A stretch of DNA of 64,000 nt, from NCBI GenBank assembly GCA_007693505.1, contig REDL01000045.1, forward strand, positions 183,152 to 247,151, written 5' to 3'. Both the position numbers and the translations under genes were made by a program. How positions within the stretch are numbered: the stretch's first letter is position 1; each line of letters begins with the position of its first letter. Below are positions 52,724 through 60,434 of the stretch, piece by piece. Source of the stretch: Desulfovibrionales bacterium (lineage in GTDB: Bacteria > Desulfobacterota > Desulfovibrionia > Desulfovibrionales > Desulfonatronaceae). The notes under the pieces were generated by a model that was given only the letters and a program-made list of their open reading frames with translations, made no database searches and was not told the DNA's origin.

Positions 52724-54025
52724 ATGGACGACGCGAGACGACGAAGCGGCATCTACCATGACCTGGAACAGGAACCCGAGGAAAAACGCCGTGAGCGCAA
52801 GTGGCAGGTTGCGGTGAAACTGGCCCACGAGGCTTGGGATACAGCCCCGGCCCTCAAGGTCAGGATGGAAAGCGCCGGATTGAAGCCTGATGATTTGCGT
52901 TCCCCGGAAGACTGGTCGCGGATTCCAGTGCTACGCAAGAAACAGCTGATTGACTTGCAGCGCTCCGGACCACGTCTGGGCGGCCTGCTGACCACGGAGC
53001 TGGGCGATCTGCAGCGTCTCTATTTTTCCCCCGGACCCATCGCCGACCCTGAAGGCCGCGGAAAAGATTTCTGGGGCTGGACCGAGGCTTTTTATGCCGC
53101 GGGCTTTCGGCAATCCGACCTGGTCCAGATGACGTTCGGATACCACCTGACGCCGGCCGGGCTGATGCTGGAGGAGCCGTTGCGCGAACTGGGCTGCGCG
53201 GTCATTCCCGCCGGCCCGGGCAACACCATGCAACAGGTTGAGATCATGACCAGTTGGCCGGTGACGGGTTTTGTGGGTATGGCCAGCTTTCTGAAGATCA
53301 TCCGGGACAAGGCCGAGGTCCAAGGCATGAACCCGAAAACGGATTTCCAGTTGCGCACCGCATTTGTCGCGGCGGAACGATTGACCGAGACCGTTCGGCG
53401 GGATCTGGAGTCCAGCTTGGACATGCTGGTCCGCCAGGGCTATGGAACCGCCGACCTGGGCTGCATTGCCTACGAATGTCCTGCTCTGGGTGGAATGCAC
53501 CTCTCATCCCGGTGCCTTGTGGAAATCTGCGACCCCAAGACCGGGGAGCCCCTGCCTGCCGGAGACGTCGGCGAGGTGGTTGTCACCCCGTTCAATCCCG
53601 TATACCCGCTCGTCCGCTTCGCCACCGGAGACCTGTCCCGCCTGGTCACGGAGCCCTGCGCATGTGGACGCACCGCACCCAAGCTGGCCGGAATCCTGGG
53701 CCGGGCCGATGACACGGCCAAGGTCAAGGGGCAGTTCATCTACCCGCACCAGGTGAGCCAGGTCCTGACACGTTTCCCCCAGGTTGCCCGTTGGCAGGTC
53801 GTGGTTTCCAACCCCAAGGGCAAGGACCGCTTGGAACTGCATCTTGAACTCCGGGAAAACGCGGGGCACAGCCCGGAAGCAGCACTGGACACAGCCAGGC
53901 TCCAGGTTGTCTTCCAGGAAAGCTTGAAGCTGCGCCCCGAAGTGACGGTCCTTGCCCAGGGCCAGGGACTGCCAGAGGGTGCCCCGGCGCTGGTGGATCA
54001 GCGAACCTACGAAGACGGTCCGTAG
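52724..54025 (+). CDS. Phenylacetate-CoA ligase-like adenylate-forming enzyme
   Basis: A 433-residue PaaK-family AMP-binding protein. It has the N-terminal IPVLRKKQLIDLQ segment, YGTADLGCIAYEC (acidic motif with YGT), VVVTPFNPVYPLVRFATGDL with the ATGD motif, CACGRTAPKLAGILGRADD and KVKGQFIYPHQVSQVL before the C-terminal lid. The Ser/Thr-Gly phosphate loop is weak (LYFSPGPIAD), so substrate or activity may differ from standard PaaK. Such ligases activate aryl acids to aryl-CoA. The ATG at 52724 follows GGAGG eight bases upstream. It could work with iorAB on aryl-acetate metabolism. Confidence 0.85.
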   Translation: MDDARRRSGIYHDLEQEPEEKRRERKWQVAVKLAHEAWDTAPALKVRMESAGLKPDDLRSPEDWSRIPVLRKKQLIDLQRSGPRLGGLLTTELGDLQRLYFSPGPIADPEGRGKDFWGWTEAFYAAGFRQSDLVQMTFGYHLTPAGLMLEEPLRELGCAVIPAGPGNTMQQVEIMTSWPVTGFVGMASFLKIIRDKAEVQGMNPKTDFQLRTAFVAAERLTETVRRDLESSLDMLVRQGYGTADLGCIAYECPALGGMHLSSRCLVEICDPKTGEPLPAGDVGEVVVTPFNPVYPLVRFATGDLSRLVTEPCACGRTAPKLAGILGRADDTAKVKGQFIYPHQVSQVLTRFPQVARWQVVVSNPKGKDRLELHLELRENAGHSPEAALDTARLQVVFQESLKLRPEVTVLAQGQGLPEGAPALVDQRTYEDGP

Positions 54026-54155
54026 GCAACGCTGCTGCAGATGATTCTCCTGCAGCTGAGTTGGTCCTGTCCCGGATCCAGACCGGCTCACCCTTGCAAG
54101 ACGACCCAAGCCGGTCTAAGGTCGGCTGAACCGGCTTTCGCCTGAGGAGAACTGC

Positions 54156-54764
54156 ATGGAAGACGCCGCCAATCTGACCGGCTTAGCCCCGGTCATGCTC
54201 ATATTCATATCCGCGGCCTTCACGGACAATATTTTGCTGACCCGCTTTCTGGGAATGTGCTCGGTCCTGGGCGTATCCAAGAAGGTGGACACCAGCCTTG
54301 GCCTGGGTGCCGCGGTCATTTTCGTGACCACCTGCACGTCCGGGTTGAATTACCTGGTCTACCGGTATCTGCTCGTGCCCCTGGAGCTGGAATATCTGCG
54401 GCTGATCGTCTTCATCGTGGTCATTGCCGCGTTTGTCCAGTTCGTGGAAATGGTCGTGGAGCGCATCTCCGAAGGTTTGTATAATGCCCTGGGAATTTTT
54501 TTACCGTTAATCACCGTCAACTGCGCGATTCTTGGGGTATCCCTGTTCATGCTGGGTACCCCCTACAATTTTCTCCAGACGTTGGCTTATGGTGCCGGAG
54601 CCGGAGCCGGCTGGGCCCTGGCCATCGGAATCATCGGCGGCATCCGGGAGAAAATCAATGAGCAGGCCTTGCCGCGAGGACTGGCCGGCCCCGGGATCAC
54701 CCTGATCATCATCGGGATCATGTCCCTGGCTTTTGTCGGCTTTTCCGGGATGATTCGCATCTGA
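54156..54764 (+). CDS. nqrE: Na+-translocating NADH:quinone reductase subunit E (NqrE)
   Basis: A 202-residue membrane protein with six helices. FTDNILLTRFLGMCSVLGVSK and LYNALGIFLPLITVNCAILG are the paired inverted motifs shared by NqrE and RnfA that hold the intramembrane iron-sulfur centre; GWALAIGIIGGIREKINEQA and the end GITLIIIGIMSLAFVGFSG favour NqrE. The ATG has GAGGAG upstream. It is followed after about 100 bases by nqrF, but nqrABCD are absent upstream, where the CoA-ligase gene lies. The C- and N-terminal length is normal, so the gene seems intact. Confidence 0.88.
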   Translation: MEDAANLTGLAPVMLIFISAAFTDNILLTRFLGMCSVLGVSKKVDTSLGLGAAVIFVTTCTSGLNYLVYRYLLVPLELEYLRLIVFIVVIAAFVQFVEMVVERISEGLYNALGIFLPLITVNCAILGVSLFMLGTPYNFLQTLAYGAGAGAGWALAIGIIGGIREKINEQALPRGLAGPGITLIIIGIMSLAFVGFSGMIRI

Positions 54765-54867
54765 CCCTGCTGCCCCATGTTATCCGGTTGCCAGCGTCTC
54801 GTAGCGGCTGCCGGAATCGCACGCAGTTCAATACATCACGCAGCCCACTTCTCTAATAATTAATCGC

Positions 54868-55971
54868 ATGATCCTCTCCATTGGTCTCGCCGTCGGCTTT
54901 CTGGCCGTCATGACTCTCTTCCTGGCCCTGTTGCTCGTTTTCGCCGAACGCCGCATCCTGAATTACGGTCCCTGCACCCTGGACATCAACGACGGCAAGA
55001 AGACGCTGGTCGTCAACGGCGGCTCTACCCTGCTCTCCAGCCTGGCAAATAACGACATCTTCATTCCTTCGGCCTGCGGTGGACGTGGGAGCTGCGCCTA
55101 CTGCAAGGTCCAGGTTTTTGAAGGAGGAGGGATGATCGGCCCGGTGGAGGAGCCCTACCTCTCCCCTGAAGATATCAAGGAAAACGTCCGTCTTTCCTGC
55201 CAGGTCAAGGTCCGCCAGGACATCAAACTGGCCATCCCGGAGGAATTGTTCCTGGCGAAGCGCTTCCGAGGCAAGCTGCTGCACAAGCGCAATCTGACCT
55301 ACGACATCGTCGAGCTGCGCATCGCCTTGATCGAGCCGGAATCCATCGAATTCGTGGCCGGGCAATACATTCAGCTGGAGTCCCCGGAATATGCCGGTCG
55401 GGATGCCGTCATGCGCGCCTATTCCATCTCCTCGGTTCCCTCGGATGACCGGCATGTGGAAGTGATCATCCGCAAGGTCCCGGAGGGCATCTGCACCACC
55501 TGGGTCTTCGAACACCTCAAGGAAAACCAGGAAGTCTTTCTCAGCGGCCCATTTGGAGAGTTTCAATTGACCGACACCAAAGCCCCGGCGGTATTTCTGG
55601 CCGGAGGCAGCGGCATGGCCCCGATCTGGAGCATCCTGCGCGAAATGCGTGAACGCGGCGACAACCGCAAGGCATTCTATTTTTTCAGCGGCCGCAACCA
55701 GGATGACCTGTTCTTCACCAAAGAGCTCTTTGCTCTGGAAAAGGAACTGCCGAACTTCAAGTACGTTCCCTGCCTGACCAGGGAAGACGCCAACTCGAAC
55801 TGGCAGGGCGAACGCGGCCGGATTCCGGCGGTCCTGCCCAAGTACATCCCGGATGCCAAACCCTTTGAAGCCTACCTCTGCGGCTCCTCCAGCCTGATCG
55901 ACGCCTGCGTCGACGCCCTCAGGCAGCACGGCATTCAAGAGCCAAACATTTATTACGACAAGTTTGAATAG
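54868..55971 (+). CDS. nqrF: Na+-translocating NADH:quinone reductase subunit F (NqrF)
   Basis: A 367-residue flavoprotein. One N-terminal membrane helix is followed by a plant-type [2Fe-2S] domain with Cys70, Cys76, Cys79 and Cys111 (SACGGRGSCAYCKVQ, SCQ). A ferredoxin-NADP+ reductase-type module then shows RAYSISSVPSD (FAD), GPFGEF, LAGGSGMAPIWSIL (NADH) and YLCGSSSLIDACVD. It is the NADH-oxidising entry of the Na+-NQR. The length is somewhat short for NqrF (usually a little over 400). The MBOAT gene begins 30 bases after its stop. Confidence 0.9.
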   Translation: MILSIGLAVGFLAVMTLFLALLLVFAERRILNYGPCTLDINDGKKTLVVNGGSTLLSSLANNDIFIPSACGGRGSCAYCKVQVFEGGGMIGPVEEPYLSPEDIKENVRLSCQVKVRQDIKLAIPEELFLAKRFRGKLLHKRNLTYDIVELRIALIEPESIEFVAGQYIQLESPEYAGRDAVMRAYSISSVPSDDRHVEVIIRKVPEGICTTWVFEHLKENQEVFLSGPFGEFQLTDTKAPAVFLAGGSGMAPIWSILREMRERGDNRKAFYFFSGRNQDDLFFTKELFALEKELPNFKYVPCLTREDANSNWQGERGRIPAVLPKYIPDAKPFEAYLCGSSSLIDACVDALRQHGIQEPNIYYDKFE

Positions 55972-56000
55972 CGCACCCTCACGGACGCGCCCCCTCCAGC

Positions 56001-57470
56001 ATGGTTTTCAGTTCCCATATTTTTCTCTTCTATTTCCTGCCCTTCGCCCTCTTCACCTATTATCTTCTTCCCAGGCGGGGCAAGCACCTGGGACTGACCG
56101 TTCTCAGCTACGCGTTTTACGGCTGGGCCAATCCTCTGTTCGTCCTGATCCTGCTGTCTTCCACGGTGGTGGACTATTTCTGCGGCCTGGTCATGGCCCG
56201 GCGGCGACCTTTCTTCGACCCTCGGCCCCTAGAGGAGTTGGATCCGAACGGCGCGCGCTCTCGCGGCCAGAAGATCGCCCTGGCCGTGTCCATCGTAACC
56301 AATCTCTCCCTGCTGGGGTTTTTCAAGTATTTCAACTTTGCCGTGGAGAACTACGACCTGCTGCTAGGCTGGCTCGGCCTGCACGGCCTGCAACTGGAAA
56401 CAGCCTTGCGGATCACTCTGCCGCTGGGGATCAGTTTTTATACCTTCCAGTCCATGAGCTATTCCATCGACATCTATCGCGGTCAGGCCAAGGCCCTGCG
56501 CAACTTCATCGACTTCGCCTGCTACGTATCCATGTTCCCCCAGCTGGTGGCCGGGCCGATCATCCGCTTTCGGGAGGTGGCGGATCAACTCCTGCACCGC
56601 GCCCACACCCTGGAAAAGTTCGCCCGGGGCGTGGCCTTCATCAGTCTGGGATTGGCCAAGAAGATCCTTTTGGCCAACCCCTGCGGCAAGGTTGCGGACA
56701 CCATCTTCGATGCCGCTGCCATAACCACGGTCCAGGCCTGGTACGGGGCCGCGGCCTACGCCTTCCAGATCTATTTCGACTTCAGCGCCTACTCGGACAT
56801 GGCCATCGGCCTGGGGCTGATGCTGGGCTTCGTCTTTCCCAAAAATTTCGACTCCCCGTATCTGTCCAAGTCCATTACCGAATTCTGGCGACGCTGGCAT
56901 ATTTCCTTGTCCACCTGGCTGCGGGATTACCTGTACATCCCCCTGGGCGGCAACCGCAAAGGCCCCCGACGCACGGCCATCAACCTGGCCCTGGTCATGC
57001 TCCTGGGCGGGTTGTGGCACGGCGCGGCCTGGACCTTCGTGATCTGGGGCGCGCTGCACGGCCTGCTCCTGGGTCTGGAACGGGTCCGGGGCAAGACCAG
57101 CCTGTATTACCGTCTGCCCGATGCGGCGCAGATCGCCATCACCTTTGTCCTGGTGGTCATCACCTGGGTCTTCTTCCGGTCCGCTGACCTGCCCTCGGCC
57201 CTGACATACCTTGGGACCATGTTCGGCCTAGTCCAGGCCGGGCCGGAAGCAATCGCAAACGCAGGAGTGCTGAATGGCCTGGTCTACCAACCCTACTACC
57301 TGGGCACGTTCCTGCTGGCCGCCGTTGTCACCTGGTCCTGCCCCCAGACTTGGGACTGGACCAGAACCATCTCCCCGGCCAAGTCGGTGATTATCGTGGC
57401 CCTGCTGTTGCTCTCCGTGGCCGTGCTGGCGACCCAGGCCTACAACCCGTTCATCTACTTCATTTTCTAG
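56001..57470 (+). CDS. MBOAT O-acyltransferase (AlgI-type)
   Basis: A 489-residue polytopic membrane protein of the MBOAT family. Hallmarks are MVFSSHIFLFYFLPFALFTY at the N-terminus, PLGISFYTFQSMSYSIDIYRG, QLVAGPIIRFREV, FWRRWHISLSTWLRDYLYIPLGG and MLLGGLWHGAAWTFVIWGALHG with the catalytic His. AlgI-type proteins move acetyl groups across the membrane for exopolysaccharide acetylation. The next two genes encode the periplasmic SGNH acceptors, so this is a complete acetylation module. The start lies 30 bases after nqrF with no clear ribosome-binding site; co-transcription is possible. Confidence 0.95.
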   Translation: MVFSSHIFLFYFLPFALFTYYLLPRRGKHLGLTVLSYAFYGWANPLFVLILLSSTVVDYFCGLVMARRRPFFDPRPLEELDPNGARSRGQKIALAVSIVTNLSLLGFFKYFNFAVENYDLLLGWLGLHGLQLETALRITLPLGISFYTFQSMSYSIDIYRGQAKALRNFIDFACYVSMFPQLVAGPIIRFREVADQLLHRAHTLEKFARGVAFISLGLAKKILLANPCGKVADTIFDAAAITTVQAWYGAAAYAFQIYFDFSAYSDMAIGLGLMLGFVFPKNFDSPYLSKSITEFWRRWHISLSTWLRDYLYIPLGGNRKGPRRTAINLALVMLLGGLWHGAAWTFVIWGALHGLLLGLERVRGKTSLYYRLPDAAQIAITFVLVVITWVFFRSADLPSALTYLGTMFGLVQAGPEAIANAGVLNGLVYQPYYLGTFLLAAVVTWSCPQTWDWTRTISPAKSVIIVALLLLSVAVLATQAYNPFIYFIF

Positions 57471-57472
57471 CC

Positions 57473-59203
57473 ATGGCTGATTTTGATCTGCAACGCTCAC
57501 GCGAACAAACCGCCCGGGAACAGGCGGGCGTGACCCGGATATCCCGGGCCACCGCTTGGCTGCTGACCCTGACCCTGCTCCTGCTCATCGGTCTGGTGAC
57601 CGTGAGTCAGCATATCCATGATTGGCGGGCTGCCCTGCGCGGGGAGCGAACCACATGGCTGCCTCAGTCCCTGGAGATTTTTCAGGCTGTTCCCCTGGCC
57701 ATCGACGTTTTCCGCACTTCCGATCAGGCGTTTTTTTCCAGGGTTTTGGCCGCCAACCGCCTGCTCCTGCAAGAGATGGGAAGCTTTGAAGATGATCTGG
57801 AGGATGCATCCATTCTCGGCCAAATTGTCCGGCCAGGGATGCAAACCGCCTTGGTGCATCTGGGTGTGGGCAACGAACAGGCCTACATCGGACGGGACGG
57901 ATGGCTCTTCTACCGGCCCGGCCTGGACTACCTCACTGGCCCTGGATTTTTGGAACCTCGACAGTTGGCTCGCAGAGCCGCCGCCGGCAATGAGTGGCAG
58001 CCCGCGCCGCAGCCGGACCCGCGCAAGGCCCTGATCGACCTGCACCGGCAATTGCAAGCCAGGGACATCGAACTGGTGATCATGCCCACCCCGGTAAAGC
58101 CCATGGCTCACCCGGAGATGTTCGCCGCCGGCCTGAGTGCAACCACGCCGCTGAACAACCCCTCGTTTGCCGCTTTTTTGCGGGATCTGAATCAGGCCGG
58201 AATCCTGGTTTTTGACCCACTCCCTGGTCTGATGCAGGCCAAGGCCGAGACCGGCCGCCCTCAGTTCCTGGCCACGGACACCCACTGGCGACCCGAGGCC
58301 ATGCAGCGTGCGGCTCAGGAACTGGGCAATTTTCTGCACCAGCATGACTTGCTGCCGCAACAGCAGGCCCCAGCCGGTTTTCGGACTCGGCCCGCGGAGA
58401 TCGCCCATATCGGGGATATCGCCAACATGCTGGAACTCCCCCGGAACAGTCCGCTCTTTCCTCCGGAAACCGTTCCATTGCAACAGGTCCTGGATGCCCA
58501 GGACAATTTCTGGCGGCCTGATCCTGAAGCCGACGTCCTTCTGCTGGGCGACAGTTTTACCAATATTTTTGCCCTGGAGCCCATGGGCTGGGGAGAGTCC
58601 GCCGGATTGGCCGAACATCTCAGCCTGGCCCTGCAGCGTCCTGTGGACCGCATCGCCCGCAACGACCACGGGGCCTTTGCCACCCGGGAGATTCTTGCCC
58701 GGGAACTGGCTCGTGGCCGGGATCGCCTGGAGGGCAAACGGGTGGTGATCCATCAGTTCGCGGCCCGGGAACTGGCCGTGGGGGACTGGAAGTTGATCGA
58801 TCTGGAACTGGGCGAGCCCCTGCCCTCGCTTTTTTTCCAACCCGAACCCGACCAGCCTCTGGAAGTCCGGGCCGTGGTCGCCGCCGCCTCCCCGGTACCG
58901 CGCCCCGGCAGCGTGCCCTATGCCGACCACATCCTCAGCCTGCACTTGGTGGATCTGGAACATGATGGGGCCTTGCTTGCCGATCCCCAGGCCGTGGTCT
59001 ATACGTGGGGCATGCGGGACAATGTCTGGACCCCTGCGGCCCGCCTGCGCCCCGGTGACGAGGTGACCATCCGGCTCCGGGCCTGGGGGGACGTAGCCGA
59101 CGCTTATGACGGGATCAATCGCAGCGAGTTGGACGATTTCGCCTTGCAACTGGAAGAACCGACATGGGGGGAATTTTTAAATGACGCCGACCAACCTGTC
59201 TGA
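57473..59203 (+). CDS. AlgJ/AlgX-like SGNH acetyltransferase, longer copy
   Basis: A 576-residue membrane-anchored periplasmic protein. One transmembrane helix (AWLLTLTLLLLIGLVTVSQH, about residues 28-47) precedes an ALGX/ALGJ-type SGNH domain: YIGRDGWLFYRPGLDYL, LVIMPTPVKPMAHPEMF, FLATDTHWRPEAM (Asp-x-x-His context) and VLLLGDSFTNIF with the GDS serine. An extra C-terminal domain of about 150 residues is not typical of AlgJ and is unassigned. It should transfer acetyl from the MBOAT system to a polysaccharide. It starts two bases after the MBOAT stop and overlaps the next gene by 23 bases. Confidence 0.87.
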   Translation: MADFDLQRSREQTAREQAGVTRISRATAWLLTLTLLLLIGLVTVSQHIHDWRAALRGERTTWLPQSLEIFQAVPLAIDVFRTSDQAFFSRVLAANRLLLQEMGSFEDDLEDASILGQIVRPGMQTALVHLGVGNEQAYIGRDGWLFYRPGLDYLTGPGFLEPRQLARRAAAGNEWQPAPQPDPRKALIDLHRQLQARDIELVIMPTPVKPMAHPEMFAAGLSATTPLNNPSFAAFLRDLNQAGILVFDPLPGLMQAKAETGRPQFLATDTHWRPEAMQRAAQELGNFLHQHDLLPQQQAPAGFRTRPAEIAHIGDIANMLELPRNSPLFPPETVPLQQVLDAQDNFWRPDPEADVLLLGDSFTNIFALEPMGWGESAGLAEHLSLALQRPVDRIARNDHGAFATREILARELARGRDRLEGKRVVIHQFAARELAVGDWKLIDLELGEPLPSLFFQPEPDQPLEVRAVVAAASPVPRPGSVPYADHILSLHLVDLEHDGALLADPQAVVYTWGMRDNVWTPAARLRPGDEVTIRLRAWGDVADAYDGINRSELDDFALQLEEPTWGEFLNDADQPV

Positions 59204-60299
59204 ACATAAATTCAATTTTCCGCAATTCTGGCGACAGCTCACGGCTGCTGCCGGTCTCATGGTGATGCTTTCCTTCTCCGCAACTGGAGGGGCTGAAAGC
59301 CCCTCAGCGATGCTGTTTTCCGAATCAGCCAGACTGGCCGAAGAGGCCCGCTCGCACGGAACCATGGCCGTCCAGGGGCTGGATGCTTGGCTGTTCTTTG
59401 ACCAGGAGCTGGCCCATATCGCCTCGGGACCATTCTGGGGCGACCGGGCCGCCGAGGTCAGCCGGGCGACCAATCCGGAATTCGCCGACCCGTTGCCGGC
59501 TATCCTGGATTTTCACGCCCAACTCCAGGCCGCGGGCGTGGAGCTGCTTCTGGTCCCGGTCCCACCCAAGGCCATGATCTACCCGGATTTCGTTTCCCAG
59601 GCCCTGGCGGAACGCCTGACGACGCAGGATGCCGCGGCGCGCCTGGACCCGGCACACCAGGAATTTTACGAACGGCTGCGCGATCAGGGCATCCCGGTGC
59701 TCGACCTGACCAAGGTCTTTCTTCAGGAGCGCTTTGCCGATCAGGGACCGCTTTTCTGTCGCCAGGACACCCACTGGTCCGGTGTGGGATGTGTTGTGGC
59801 CGCCAGGGAAATCGGCGAGCTGGTTCGCAATATGCCATGGTACGCTGAAATCACACCCCAGGAATTCGACTCGCGCTGGCACGACATGGAAATCAGCGGA
59901 GATCTGTGGCGGGCACTGGATGCACCAGACTTGGCGCTGGAAACCGTCAGTCTGCGCCAGGTAGGACGGGAAGCCCCCACGGGCCTGGAGCCAGTGGATC
60001 CGGACCAGGGCAGCCCCATAATCCTCCTTGGAGACAGCCACAACCTGGTCTTTCACGCTGGCGGCGACATGCACGCCCAGGCTTCGGGACTGGCCGACCA
60101 ATTGGCGCTGGAGCTTGGTTTGCCCGTGGACCTCATCGCCGTACGCGGCTCCGGAGCCACCCCGGCCCGGATCAACCTCTTCCGGAGGGCTCAGCGCAAC
60201 CCGGAGTACTGGCAGGATAAAAAGCTGGTAATCTGGGTGTTCACGGCCCGTGAGTTCACCCATGCCGACGGCTGGCGGGTGGTGCCTATTGCACCGTGA
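59181..60299 (+). CDS. AlgJ/AlgX-like SGNH acetyltransferase, second copy
   Basis: A 372-residue exported protein with a signal-type hydrophobic segment (LTAAAGLMVMLSFSATGGAE, about residues 20-39). Motifs parallel the preceding protein: VQGLDAWLFFDQELAHI, LLLVPVPPKAMIYPDF, LFCRQDTHWSGVGC and PIILLGDSHNLVFHAG with the GDS serine. It is closer in size to AlgJ/AlgX proper. Two SGNH partners with one MBOAT recall the AlgI/J/X and cellulose-acetylation layouts, where one transfers and the other binds polymer. The start overlaps the end of the first SGNH gene. Confidence 0.87.
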   Translation: MTPTNLSEHKFNFPQFWRQLTAAAGLMVMLSFSATGGAESPSAMLFSESARLAEEARSHGTMAVQGLDAWLFFDQELAHIASGPFWGDRAAEVSRATNPEFADPLPAILDFHAQLQAAGVELLLVPVPPKAMIYPDFVSQALAERLTTQDAAARLDPAHQEFYERLRDQGIPVLDLTKVFLQERFADQGPLFCRQDTHWSGVGCVVAAREIGELVRNMPWYAEITPQEFDSRWHDMEISGDLWRALDAPDLALETVSLRQVGREAPTGLEPVDPDQGSPIILLGDSHNLVFHAGGDMHAQASGLADQLALELGLPVDLIAVRGSGATPARINLFRRAQRNPEYWQDKKLVIWVFTAREFTHADGWRVVPIAP

Positions 60300-60434
60300 T
60301 CATCTTTCCTCTACGAAACAGAACGCTTTGCCTGGAAACCGGCGAATCTAGCGAGTCAAGGCCATATTGCCACGCAGAGCATGTAAAAGCATTAATGCTA
60401 CTTCAATTCCAAACATCTCGAACAATACCACCTC

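Noticed and set aside
57497..59149. Open frame of 550 codons on the minus strand
   Set aside because: It is antisense to the first SGNH acetyltransferase gene and has no recognisable motif.
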